Of a DNA stretch of 64,000 nucleotides, positions 46,974-58,349 are shown piece after piece; position 1 is the stretch's first letter; the number at the start of each line of letters is the position of its first letter. The notes beneath the pieces are model-generated. The model did no database searches and was not told the DNA's origin. It worked only from the letters and a program-made list of their open reading frames with translations. The DNA is from Rhabditophanes sp. KR3021 (lineage: Eukaryota > Nematoda > Chromadorea > Rhabditida > Alloionematidae), in the NCBI GenBank assembly GCA_963281155.1, contig CAUJLY010000004.1, positions 2,976,001 to 3,040,000 on the forward strand, read 5' to 3'. The translations under genes were made by a program, and so were the position numbers.

Positions 46974-49085
46974 TTAGTTATAGGAGATATCTTCGAAACA
47001 GGCATCGTAGTGATCAATTTCAGGACAATATCCATGTCTATAAGAAACAGTGCTTCCAGTGCTTGCAGATAGTTGATCGTTGCTAAAAACAGAATATGTA
47101 AATAATTGAACGGAAATAGATTACCTTCTATATTTGACTAATGAATTCATACTACTAGACAAACCATACGAATCTTGGAAGATAGTGTAGTTGCTGTGTT
47201 GGTGTGATCTTTGACTGTTTGAATCTAATTTTGTTAAAGCAGCCTCAACTAGAATATCCAAAATTTCACTTTGATCAATTTCCCCGACTCCTTGACTGAA
47301 TAAACCTGACCGGATGGATTTATTTTCAAATTTAATGTTATTTGAGGATGAATTTTGCTTACAAGATTGCTTACAATATAAGACTAAATCTTCCAATCTG
47401 TCATTGATGTCTTTCTGCGTAAAAGTAGCACACTGAGCAACATTATCTGGTCCGCGATAAAAAATTCTTGAAAATGTTTCGCAAGGTATTTTCGGTAAAA
47501 TTAGGGAATTCTAAATCAAATATTAGTTAAAGATATCAAATTTTGAGACTTACCCTAGAAGGGCTTTGATTAGATAAAGTTCTAAATTTTAAATCCTTCA
47601 ACCTAATACTATCTGTGGAAAACCATTTCTGATCATTTTCTAAGCATACTTTTTCGAAATCAAATTGTTCGAAGAAAGTATCACAGAAATAATCTGTATT
47701 TTCCATATTGTCCATAATTCTCTTCTTCAAACCAATTTCACCAGGATAGTTGTTTATATGAATCTTTTTTTTTGGAGCCTTAAAATACGTTCCAATTTTA
47801 TGGAACAATGTTTCCTTCTTCTCCTCCTTACAAGTGTAATAACCATTATTTTTGAACTTTTCTATCAACTCCATTGTTTCTCTTTTGATTCCTCGAGAAA
47901 GTTTGACGATATCAAATAAGGTCAAGTCATTGGCAGAAGTAACATGCAAGTAAGCTCCATTTATTGCCAAATACTTGACCAAATCGTCATTTCCACAGGC
48001 AGCAGCAATCATAATGATTGAAAAGTTCAATACATTCTCGCACTTGTTGATATCGTCTCCATTCACCAAAAATATGTCACATAACGAGATATTTCCAACT
48101 ATAGCACTATACATTAATCCAGACTGGTTTGGAGGCAACTCCTTGAAACTTTTCTTTCTTCGGAAAATTTCATTAATTTGAAATACTTTTTCATCTCTAA
48201 CCAATGACCGTAAATCAGTTGTTGTATTTAACGATTTGGGCTTCTCATTAGGAGCATTTAAATCATCATCGCATAGCTCATTGAAAACCAAGTCCGAATG
48301 CAATTTCCTCTTAAAAGATTGTGCTAATTGTCTCGAACTTTTATTATTAAGTGTAGGTAGATCCACTTCGGCACCCAATTCTATTAAAAGATTAGCTATT
48401 TGCATCTGGAATCGTAAAAATATGTAAAATATTGTAAGCCAAGCAATTAAAACATTACCTTGTTAGTGATTATGCAATAACCCAATGCAGTGATGCCGTC
48501 AAATGCCCCGATTCTCATGTTTATATCAGCATCCTTCAAAAGGCACAAAAATATTATTATGGAAACATCTTCAGTAATGCATGACGCTAATAAGGGTGAT
48601 ACAATACTTCCAGACTCTTTCAAATAATCCAAAGGGACATCATATTGTTGAAGATGTTTCATTAATTCAAGCTGTTTGTAGTAAGCTGAGATTGTCATTA
48701 CATTGACACCATAATATGAGATGGTCGAAATGTCGGCCCCATGTCTTAATAACAATTCTACCAATGGAATGGATCCAAACACACAAGCATGTAAAAGTGG
48801 ACACATTCCTACACTATCCTTCTTTTTCGGGCTTCCTCCCCAAAGTAAAAGGGTTTCAACCTAAACATACCAATAAATACATATCGCAAATAAAGGATTA
48901 CTTACCATTTCAATAAAACCATTAGCAGATGCTATGTGCAATGCAGTATTGTTATTTTCATCAGGGACATCTACAGGAATGTCCAGTTTTAGAATCCGCA
49001 CAACTTCCTTCACATCATTGTCGTAAACCGAAACAAAATACTGTTCCACCAGCAAATCGAAATCCATATCAGGCAAGTCATTCAT
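46974..49085 (-). CDS. Ankyrin-repeat protein, function unknown
   Basis: Five exons (49085-48906, 48860-48459, 48405-47554, 47510-47125, 47082-46974) sum to 1929 nt, 642 aa. The N-terminal half is ankyrin repeats: NNTALHIASANGFIEMVETL, CPLLHACVFGSIPLVELLLR, GITALGYCIITNKMQIANLL. Further repeats resume after a charged insert (SGLMYSAIVGNISLCDIFLV, IIMIAAACGNDDLVKYLA). The C-terminal ~250 residues lack repeats, are Ser/Lys/Asn-rich, and show no SAM, kinase or death domain. There is no signal peptide or membrane span, so it is probably a cytosolic scaffold. The overall plan recalls ANKS/MLT-type ankyrin proteins of nematodes, but the missing SAM domain prevents assignment. The ATG at 49085 is the first in frame. 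Confidence 0.85.
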
Positions 49086-49409
49086 TTGCAATGTTAAAAG
49101 TAGTTAAAACGCAGTTATTAATGGTCTTATTAAACCAAAACTTGTAACACAAATAAAAAGAATTCTTTTCAAGATAATTTTATTTTTATAGTAACAAAAC
49201 TTTTTAAATCAATGAGATTATAAATAATCTATAGATAAGATATATAGGTTATAATAGTATATCGGATGGAAAAAGATTTTCCTTAATATCAATTATTAAT
49301 CTAAGGATGATTGGCAATATTTTTGGTAAAAACAATTAAGTAAACTACTCGTAATAATGATATTCTAAAATAAAGATCCGGTAAAGTTAGAAAGCAGGAT
49401 ACAAATTCA
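49086..49409. other. Short intergenic region
   Basis: Between the 5' end of the ankyrin gene and the 3' end of the STAR gene, both minus strand. No gene or repeat recognised. Confidence 0.5.
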
Positions 49410-51520
49410 CTAGTTGTCACCTCCAGCCATACGGTCAAAATTCAACTTTGACTGGATGTCGAGATGGTCTTCATAACTTGGCTCAGATTCTGAATGAATC
49501 GAGGTGGCCATGTGGTTGTCTCCGTACCCTCCATGCTTGCTCAGGAAGTCGGCAAATGAATCATTCTTGCAAATGTTGAAAACATTTGGGCTCTGAGCAT
49601 ACATGTTTTGTTGACCCAATTCAGAATTACCCATGCTTTTTTGAAGGTTGTAAATGAGAGTCTCCAAGTTGTTTTCGTTGTAGTCCAAGTACCCATGTGG
49701 GGAAGCCAAAGCATTCTCGGAGCATTCTCTATTAAAATCAAAGGGATCCTGAGAATCAAGATTGGGGGATGGCTCGAACATTTGGCTTTGATTATTCTTG
49801 ATAATATTGATTGGAGGAACAAGACGAGTAGGGGAGGTCGCAAATTTGGTGTTGTTGACAGAACGATAGGTTCCATTGATGATTGCAAGCTCCATCAATT
49901 GCTTTCTCTTCAGTTCGTCGGCACCTTCTGGAGCAGGGACGAGAAGTTTATTGATTTGTCTGGTAGCATTGGAGATCTTGATTTTAGCACGATTTTGGGT
50001 GTCCTCACATTGAATCAAAACGTGCAGTTCATCCTCAAGATGTTCCCAATTTTGCTTTCCACGATTGGCTTCTTCCTTCTTTCTATCACGCATGGATCCT
50101 CTTCCCTAAATTTTTGTTTCAAACTATTACAATCTATACTACTTACTCTAACCATAATCTTGCAGCTCGTTTCTTGCTCCAACTGTTTGGCAGTCATTCC
50201 ACGTGGACCTAGAATTGTTCCATAATTATTATACAAAACATAGATAAGTTATCTTTTTTAACAACCCCATTTCAACGCCTTTTTAAGTCGCATACATTTA
50301 ATTCATTTTAATTTTTTGGCGTACGTCATGACTAAAGGAAACGGGTTATCGTAACTACACAATCTTCTAGGATTAAAAATCAAAAATATAAGTCATTGAT
50401 ATTTCGAGTGATGATGACGAGTCTGAAAGATGGATGAAAACAAGATCAACATGGAGAAACTTGTTTTAGAAGCCAACAAGGAGAACCAATTGAAGAGGGT
50501 GTTGTGGATGAAGATGGGGCATATGAAGTACATGCCAGTTTGGAGGCTCAGGAGAATTTAGAATTACGCCAATAGCCTCCTAATTTTGAGAGAATCAGAA
50601 CAAAATTCCTATCGAAGAAAAGACGCAATTTAGATATGATTTTCATTCCATCAGAAGGAAACTGCCTTCAGACTAGCACAAAAGTTATGCTATGCTCAAA
50701 TTTACAGACCAGTCATCAATTGGACTCGGCTTTTTATGACACGAATCTGACCAAATCCCACATCAACGTAGTCAAGAAGTATACGATGTCAGTTTTTGGA
50801 AGCGTATATCAAAGTATTGTGAAAGTAATCTAGCCATCAATCTCTAAGAGGTATTGACGAGGAATAGCTCAATTGTACCAGCCATCTTAACATTATTTTT
50901 CGCTGCGATGCTCCTAAGTGTCAATGTAAGATTCATTTGTACGAATCAACACTAGCTAGCAGATTATGTCGTTTTGGAAGTAGAAATGAAATTACTGGGT
51001 TAACATTAACCCAACCCAATATTTCCCTTTTTCATGATTTCAAACAACTTGCCTAAAATTCTTCCTACAAAGTTGTAGTCGGGATGTTCCTTGTTGGGGA
51101 CATAGATTTTTTCTTGGACAGCAACGACTTCTCCTTCTGGTTCGGGTAATTGCATCTCATCATTAGAAAAGTCGCATTGGAAGAGTGACATGCGAACGCG
51201 AGAGATTTCTTCATCCAACAGACGATCAACGTTAGGAAAGAAACCTGGAAACACAAGCAGTTGCTTTTTTTCTTTCAAAAGACTAATCAGGTAATCCATG
51301 GAGACATTTTGGTTTGGATCATCTTTGTACGATTCACTGAGGTCGTAGAAAGAAAAAGCAGAGGCGAGTTCCTTTTTTGAGTTGTAAGGAGATGGTGTTA
51401 CCTGAAAGACAAACTTAAGATAAAAATATTTCGAAATAGGTGACTTACGTTGTCCTCAAACGTCTTTTTGAAAATACTGAGGTGATTGTGAATGGCTTGT
51501 TCGTGCATCATAATTGACAT
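49410..51520 (-). CDS. gld-1/asd-2: STAR-family KH RNA-binding protein (GLD-1/ASD-2/Quaking)
   Basis: Four exons, 51520-51449, 51401-51053, 50208-50147 and 50105-49410, encode 392 aa. STAR proteins bind bipartite ACUAAY-type RNA sites as dimers and control translation or alternative splicing. QUA1 dimerisation lies at about 58-100 ([30 protein letters not shown]). The maxi-KH domain follows from about 115, with [20 protein letters not shown] and [23 protein letters not shown]2 ends [14 protein letters not shown] near 250. The C-terminal third is Asn/Ser-rich and unconserved. Intron 2 (51052-50209, 844 nt) has a GC donor and contains coding debris. GLD-1 (germline) versus ASD-2 (splicing in muscle) cannot be decided here. 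Confidence 0.93.
50209..51052 (-). other. GC-AG intron in the STAR gene, containing coding debris
   Basis: The KH-domain junction ATTTTAG|GCAAGT…TTCTAG|GTCC restores [15 protein letters not shown]. No GT donor nearby gives an open frame. The intron is 844 nt, long for this window. On its plus strand, around 50470-50840, coding-like pieces in shifted frames appear, for example [20 protein letters not shown] and, from 50636, [19 protein letters not shown]. Confidence 0.8.
50420..50835 (+). pseudogene. Decayed coding fragment inside STAR intron
   Basis: Plus-strand reading gives protein-like pieces separated by frame changes: [20 protein letters not shown] near 50480-50560, [17 protein letters not shown] near 50590-50640, and then a 65-codon open piece to 50832. 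No family is recognised. It could be a transposon or gene fragment. Confidence 0.3.
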
Positions 51521-52066
51521 AACAGTTAATTAATTTAGTCGAGTTAAAGTGCAATTGGTAGTGATGTTAAATCTAAAATAGAAAATGGTGTGACACAATG
51601 ATGGCAAACGAAAGACAAGAAACGTAATGTGATAACTTAATGAATGAGGGGAACGTAATAAAAATTAATAAGACTCGAAACGTAGCATGTGTGTAAGTGA
51701 ATGTACTTTTGGATGCAATGGCGGCTTGTTAGTTGGCATCGGGCAATACCGTTACAACGCGACATATAATTAAACCATTAAGTGAATATAGCTGTTAGAT
51801 ACACATCATATTCATAACAAGAGTGTGCAATTCAATAATAAGGATGAGTATTTTATTAATGCGAATGATCACATTTTACTAATACAAATGGTCACAATAA
51901 AAAATATGCTACTAATGAGAGTGGTTTTTATTGTGTCTAATGGAAGTAAATTTAAATGATACATGCACAGATCTTAGATGTAAAAACAAATTTATTATCA
52001 GGTATGGTGTAAACAGAATATAAAATAAAATGGTTGACTGTTTAAATGGGTCACATTTTAGCAAGA
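51521..52066. other. Intergenic region
   Basis: Upstream of the STAR gene. Around 51847-51925 three imperfect ~24-nt units share TACTAAT or ATTAATGCGAAT-like cores followed by GGTCACA or ATCACA. No gene is seen. Confidence 0.4.
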
Positions 52067-53237
52067 TTATTTGGAAGAATTAATTTTTTTAGAATGATGT
52101 GTACCAAAGACTTTTTGTTGGATTGTTTTGATAAGAGCATTTTCAACTACTGCAATGTGTTTCAATTCTTGAGGAGAGTAGATATGTTTCTTTTGAACAA
52201 CACTTTTGATGCTACATTTAGAAAATTGTTTGACTACTCCGTTAATGCTGAAAGTGTTTTCCACATCTTCATCGGCTTCTTCCACATAAAGTTCAACCGG
52301 CTTAATTAAATCACACAGTCCTTTGTCAGCAAGTAGTTTGTCAACAGAAATCATTTTGCCTGCACTATCTTCTACTTCAATTTTGACCTTGCAGGCATAA
52401 CCATCGAATCCCATCAAGGTGAAAGTAGGATGAGACTGACCCATGACACTGTCTTCTAAATTGACCAATCTCAAGAATTCATCCACAAATGGTCCTCTTT
52501 TATTTGTGATGTTGTCAAGAGTACACAGCACAGCTTCGAAGGTAGAATGACAGGGCACAGAGAGAGGACGGATGAATTCTGTCTTAACACAAGTTGGAAA
52601 GCCTTTATCGATGAAAAATACTTCTGCCTTCTGGTCTTTAATTCTTCTGACAACTTGGGCCCTTACAAACTCTCCTTCCCGCTTGATGACAACAAATTTG
52701 TTGGAAGACAAGGCTCCACAATGGTGGGTAAGCTCAAATTGCTTCTGAAAGTACTTTTGATCGGCTATTTTGTCTTCTAGCAAAGAAAACCAGAAGCTGA
52801 AGTTGTTAGCAGTTACGGCATTGTCGAATTTATTAACATAAATTTTACTAGTGACTTTCATTGTTTCTCGAGGAAGGTCCTTATGCCTTTGGTAAGTTGG
52901 AGTGAAAATTAGCTTGGCATCCAAATTCAATGAACACTCGTTGTTTAGACTGAATTGGATAACATGCCCATTAAGTTGGACCTTGTAATCCTTATTCCCC
53001 TTAAATAACTGACTGATATTTTGCAATCCTTCCTTAGTCATCATTTCGATACAAGCGTTTTTCTTGACCATAGTGATGTCCTTGATGAATCCATAGCTTT
53101 CAAAGACCTCCAAGAGATTCCACTAAAATTTAAAAATTAAGTAATTTCAAGTTTAGAATAAACCAATTTGTTAGTAAACTTACGTAAGTGCAGCGACCGG
53201 TAAAGGATAAATAGATTTGATGTTTTGGAGAGGCCAT
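52067..53237 (-). CDS. RRM plus Tudor domain protein (TDRD10-like)
   Basis: Exons 53237-53184 and 53122-52067 encode 369 aa. An N-terminal RRM-like fold spans about residues 5-80: RNP2-like HQIYLSFTG, RNP1-like KKNACIEMM, and a final GHVIQFSL. An extended Tudor domain spans about 110-260, with FVRAQVVRRI and FIDKGF at about 188-193, followed by a conserved-looking RPLSVPCHSTFEAVLCTLD. Tudor proteins bind methyl-arginine marks, usually on germline RNA-silencing proteins. The Tudor core normally reads DYGN; here the aromatic cage residue is replaced (DKGF), so methyl-ligand binding may be lost. RRM plus Tudor is the plan of vertebrate TDRD10. The C-terminus is lysine-rich. Germline RNA function is inference. 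Confidence 0.75.
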
Positions 53238-54111
53238 GATGATTTGTTAAGCGTAAAAATGTAACTGAGATAAGTTTCCAATAATCTCTTCTTTTATAGT
53301 TAAACTATAAATGATGACAGGGAAAAGTGTGATGCAAATTGCAGCTTGACAATACAAACAAGTACCAAAGTCGTTGCGAGTTGAGTCAGAAATTTGGCGC
53401 CCATACTTTATTGATCTACATTTGTCTTTTTACTTCCCGCTTTAAACATTTAAAAGTATTAAAATATAAGTAATACTTTTGATGGAAAAAACTTTTACTG
53501 GCTAGAGAAGGTTGTACGCTCTCTAGATGTTATGCTACTGCCTATTTAGGTATAGTTGTTTACAATGATCTGGACGACTTGTGCAGTTTCAAATGTTACG
53601 ACAAACTAGTCTAAGAGGTGACTTCAACGCAAGCACTGTTTTCAACTTCAAGCGAAAGAACGCTAGGCTAACATTTGCTGGATCTGGTGCATAATGATGC
53701 AAACAAAAGAGATCCTGGCAAACTCGCGGAACTAGACTACATATTGTATTCCAGTTTAAAAAGCATAACAGACCTCAACGTTATTCTAGCACAGTTGCTT
53801 TATATTGAAGCAGACCATCGCTTGGCTGTCATACTTAATAGTTTATTTTTTATTTTTGTAGGACTATCTTTTGTCAATAAAATCACTAATTTCCATCAAT
53901 TATTGAAAGAGTTATAATCATTTTTAAAAAAACGGGAAGTTATTATAAGACATCCTTTAAATACATAATATCTAGATAAAAATAAATTCCAATCATTGTT
54001 ATATACCACGCACTTCTTTTCAATTAAAGACAGAAAATTGGTTATTGAAATCAAAACAATGTTTGGACTTTAATAATGCAAATTACGATATATGAATATA
54101 AATATTTATTT
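53238..54111. other. Intergenic region with a possible coding remnant
   Basis: Divergent from the Tudor gene. From about 53605 to 53917 (+) a frame reads VTSTQALFSTSSERTLG, a stop, then HLLDLVHNDANKRDPGK and an 80-codon open run. The S-T-S-S-E-R piece recalls the C-terminal hAT transposase block (…SSxxSERxFS), but similarity is weak. Confidence 0.3.
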
Positions 54112-55933
54112 TTATGAAAGGTACAATGAATTAGAAGTAATATAATGAGACACAAGATCTGGTGTGCAATATTTCAGAGTAATTCCTTCTTTGACAGCTT
54201 GTCTAATTCTTGTTGAACTGATGTTGTTTGGGCAAATTTCATCCTTGAAAAGAAAAACGCTCTTATCAATGTAATCAAACAGATTTAAATTTTTTAGAGT
54301 TTCTTTGTATCTTGTATCTGGACGATCCATACAAACTACGCCTTCCTTGCAAATGCGTTCTACATCTTTTCTACTCCACAAACTTGACCCATCACTCTTG
54401 ATTATGGAAAATGAGTCTATGACGTCTCCACCACACACAAACATCACACGTAGTCCTTCATCTTCTTTTAACCCATGCTTTTTGATAGCATCTTTTTTAA
54501 TAGTTTCAGTCACCTCAACTAATCTGCTCCACTTTGGTTGTTTGATCTCCCAATCGGAAACAGAAAGCCATTTTGAGTCTTTGACAGCTAATTGCAGCAT
54601 ATTGTATCTATGGTTAGCAAAAGCCATTCCAGCTTTCTCGTATTTATCTGAAGAAGACCTAATTAAATGTGATCATGTTTGATTTTAAATATATTTAATT
54701 AATGTATTTTGTGGACTATTGATGACGGCCATGACAAATCAGTTATTATATTTCTTAAAATATCAGAGTCTCCGTTTTTTGGAAATTCATGATAGTGATA
54801 GTAAAATTTTTTACATACTAAAAGGATTTTCCTCGATACGCTGTACTTGGATGAAGCATTCAACCAGCAAAAACTGTCCTGAACTAACTAATTGTGGAGC
54901 AAATCAAACGATGCTATTTATTTAGCTTCTCGATCCTTGGGAGACTACCTTTATCAATACCTGTGAGATGGTGATGAAAGCTACACAATGGCACAATTTT
55001 CAAATCCAAAGAATCAATCTTCTATTGTGAAAAACCCCAAGAGCAAATGTAAAAGCTGCATCTGAGAATACAAGGATAACTCAGGTTGGACATACCATTT
55101 GAAAAAGAGAATATGCTCTCAGTTGAGAAGTGACATTACCTAGACTTTTGAGAAAGAAAAAGAGTTGTGGAAAAAGCTAAGGATGAATTAAAGAATAAAA
55201 AGTCCCGCGATACTGCAAAGGGGGAACTGAGTCTTTATGCATCGCTAGATCTGCCTTTGCATCTCAATGTTAAGTCATCAACTTTTGATCAATTTATGAA
55301 GTCAACTTTCTACGGTGGTGTTTCTAGAAACGGGAAAAGAGATTTGATGAGCATAGTTGGACTGCTAAACATCGCAATTTCAGATTCATACCTTTGAATG
55401 CTAAGAATACAATAGTCATAGATATCTTGAGAAATAAGAGGCATATAGTGGCTGTTTATCTTAATGCCTTGTCTACAAATGAAGCGCTCGCCTTGGGATA
55501 CTCAGTTATAATAGATCTTCAGAATGTGTGACAAACATTGACTCCTCTGGTCAATTTAATGATGTGATGTACAAGAAACATCTAATAATTGTTAAGAGAA
55601 TATCAAATATTGTCTTCAGCAACGTGCAAATTTAAATAACATTATTGAATAATATTGTGTATACTTTGAACATGTTTGTTCTTTTGAATAAATGCTTTCA
55701 TATTCATTTTCCTTGACTGTTTTTTAAATTACCTAAAATGAAAATAAAATTAGTTAAGGTGATTAAGGAAACGGAGCACCTGATACAGGGCTTAATACCC
55801 CTTCAAGAACAATGCACTGAGTTTTTTTCACAAGGTAATCCTTTGCCGCTTCCATCATTCTTAAGTGACCATTTGTGACAGGATTGAACGTACCACAAGC
55901 TAGTAAAATAACCTTGGAATTGTTGTTAAGCAT
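54112..55933 (-). CDS. nmat-1: Nicotinamide/nicotinate mononucleotide adenylyltransferase (NMNAT)
   Basis: Two exons, 55933-55780 and 54647-54112, encode 229 aa. NMNAT joins NMN (or NaMN) to ATP-derived AMP to form NAD. The nucleotidyltransferase signature ACGTFNPVTNGHLRMME gives the GxFxPxxxGH motif near residues 15-24. SPVS then crosses the intron into DKYEKAGMAFANHR, matching the human SPVGDAYKKKG…HR spacing when the acceptor CTTCAG at 54648-54650 is used. VMFVCGGDVIDSF and the C-terminal ISSTRIRQAVKEG supply the substrate pocket and the ISSTxxR motif. The 1132-nt intron holds a decayed BED/hAT-like element. The numbered paralogue symbol is provisional. Confidence 0.92.
54719..55640 (+). 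mobile_element. Decayed BED-finger/hAT-like element in NMNAT intron
   Basis: The plus strand of the intron carries coding debris. Near 54988-55140 a frame reads NPKSKCKSC, a stop, then EYKDNSGWTYHLKKRICSQL, which has the CxxC and W-x-Y-H-L pattern of a BED zinc finger. Further pieces follow: SSTFDQFMKSTFYGGVSRNG near 55280-55340 and NTIVIDILRNKRHIVAVYLN near 55405-55465. Stops and frame changes show it is dead. BED fingers sit at the N-terminus of hAT transposases, so an hAT fossil is the likeliest reading. Termini and target-site duplication were not found. Confidence 0.45.
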
Positions 55934-56354
55934 GTCTGAAATCGATAATAAAATGAATCAACTGTTGAATACTAAAAAATGTTTAAATAGTGCCTGATAA
56001 TTGTAAAATGAATTATTATTGGATATTAGAAACAATTTTTTAAATAAGTGCCCAATATCAAAGAGTCAAGTACGAGTAAAATAAACACAAATAAATATTC
56101 GTTAAAACGCGTGTAAATAAATATAGGTTAAAAATTGTAGCATTATTCAAAGATAAAAATATACAATTATTGAGCTGAAAATGAAAGGATTATTAAAAGG
56201 TATAGTATAAAACAGTGAAAGTACACATTATAGTAATCAAAGCTTTTATTTAGAGGAATAAGCAAATGAACATAAAGTAAATTATTTAATGAGATACGGT
56301 GAAATAATTAAGTTTATTCTCAAAATTAAATAATTACGTTCACAACAAGCGGCT
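55934..56354. other. Short intergenic region
   Basis: Between the NMNAT 5' end and the tubulin 3' end, both minus strand. A TTTATT at 56244-56249 is a candidate poly(A) signal for tubulin on the minus strand. Nothing else is seen. Confidence 0.5.
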
Positions 56355-58349
56355 TTAAAATTCTTCTGGGACATCACTGCTATCTTGGGAGACTTCGGCA
56401 TAATCGGTCTCGAGAGCAGCAAGATCTTCACGGGCTTCAGAAAATTCTCCTTCTTCCATTCCTTCTCCGACGTACCAATGTACGAAAGCTCTCTTAGAGT
56501 AGAGCTTGTCGAAGCTTTGATCCAAACGAGCGAAAGCGGCAACGATGCTCGAAGAGTTAGCTAGCATACAAACACTGCGTGGAGTTTTGCTCAAATCCGA
56601 GCCAGGTGGGATGGCCAATGGCATGTAGTTGATACCAACCTTGAATCCACATGGAGACCAGTCGGTGAAACGGATGTTTCTACGACTTTTAAGGGCAGAG
56701 ATGCTGCTGTTAACATCTTTGGCGATTACGTCTCCTCGGTATAATAAAGCGATACTCAAAATAATACGGATTAAAAGTGTACAAAAATATTATTGGCTTA
56801 CCTCATGTATTTTCCTTCTTGAGGATTGCATTTAACCATTTGATTGTCTTGTTCGAAGCACATGTTTGTAATGTCTTGTACTGAGAGAGATTCGTGGAAA
56901 GCTTTGTCAGCAGAAAGGATTGGAGCAAAGGTAACTGAAAAAATGATATTAGGCACTATCCGAAGAATCACTTAAAACATTTTGTATAACTGTGCAAATT
57001 TTGTTTAGACAAGTAATTAATTTGCTTTGGAAAAATATCCAATTCATTTTAGACATAAATCTAATTTGTTTTGAAGTATAAAGGAATTATAACAAATATA
57101 ATTTAAGATTTTGTTTTTCCTACTTTAAGAGATTAGTAACAACTAAACTTAAAAGTATATGCATCCTGTTATGAATTATAATTCTACTTATTAACGAAAG
57201 TTATTTGGATTCATTCGAATTTTAATTCTTGACCAGAAAGATATAAAACTCAGATAAATAACTCAAAACTATTTGTAAGATATTGGATCTATTTGCTGTT
57301 GTAATTTAAACTTACCCAATGGGAAATGAATTCTTGGGTATGGAACCAAGTTGGTTTGGAATTCATTCAAGTCGACATTCAAAGCCCCGTCGAATCTCAA
57401 GGAAGCGGTAATGGAGGATACGACTTGAGCAATCAAACGATTCAAGTTGGCGTAAGATGGACGGGCAACAGAAAGGTTTTTCTTGCAGATATCGTAGATA
57501 GCTTCATTGTCAACCATGAAACTACAGTCGGAGTGCTCAAGGGTGGTGTGAGTTGTGAGGATAGAGTTGTATGGTTCTACAACAGCAGTGGAGACTTGAG
57601 GGGCTGGGTAAACGGAGAATTCGAGTTTAGCCTTCTTTCCGAAATCAACGGATAATCTTTCCATTAGGAGTGATGTAAATCCTGATCCGGTACCTCCACC
57701 GAAACTGTGGAATACCAAAAATCCTTGTAATCCGGTACAGTTATCTAAATAATAAAATTAATTGGCCTGATTTAATTAAAGTAAAAGCTTACCTGAGATT
57801 TTTCTCAACTTGTCAACCTAAAAAAAGACGGTCTTATTACTTGCATATTTCTATTAATCTTACAGTTTTGTCGATGATTTCCTTTCCGACGGTGTAGTGA
57901 CCACGAGCGTAGTTGTTGGCTGCATCTTCTTTTCCTAAAACAAGAAATATGATGATTAACTGTGCAATGGAGTTTATTTTTGATCGATTCCTACTCATTC
58001 AAATAAATGTGGTTTGATTTACCTGAAATCATGTACTCTGGATGGAAGAGTCCCTTGTAGGCGGAAGTCTTAATTTCATCGATAACTGTGGGCTCTAGAT
58101 CGACCATCAACGCTCTTGGGACATATTTTCCGCGGCTTGTTTCACTGAAAAAAGTGGAGAAAGAGTCGTCGGTGACACCGCTAGCTTTTTCGGAAGGCAT
58201 GGTGCCATCAGGTTGGATTCCGTGCTCCAAGCAGTACAACTCCCAGCAGGCATTTCCGATTTGAACTCCGGCTTGTCCAATATGAATAGAGATTACTTCA
58301 CGCTAAAAGATATTGATGAAAATAAATAAGAATGAAAGTTACTTACCAT
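56355..58349 (-). CDS. Divergent alpha-tubulin
   Basis: Seven coding exons (58349-58347 carrying only ATG, 58302-58023, 57934-57864, 57817-57793, 57744-57316, 56934-56802, 56754-56355) sum to 1341 nt, 446 aa. Alpha-tubulin pairs with beta-tubulin in microtubules. The glycine loop GGGTGSG, the acetylation-site region [14 protein letters not shown] (Lys40 equivalent kept) and the C-terminal helix [20 protein letters not shown] are clear. Many usually invariant positions differ ([13 protein letters not shown] substitutions, [17 protein letters not shown]). The tail is short and only mildly acidic, ending DVPEEF instead of the common EEY. It is probably a tissue-specialised isotype. The split directly after ATG is a common tubulin gene feature. 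Confidence 0.93.

Noticed and set aside
49086..49091. Longer start for the ankyrin protein
   Set aside because: The upstream in-frame codon is TTG; ATG at 49085 is the first normal start.
52547..52780. Plus-strand open frame opposite the Tudor gene
   Set aside because: Shadow of the minus-strand coding exon; no independent support.
54648..54658. Alternative acceptor ATTAG at 54659-54661 for the NMNAT second exon
   Set aside because: It requires a weak GTTTCC donor and adds six residues. The acceptor CTTCAG with donor TCAG|GTGC restores the family spacing exactly.
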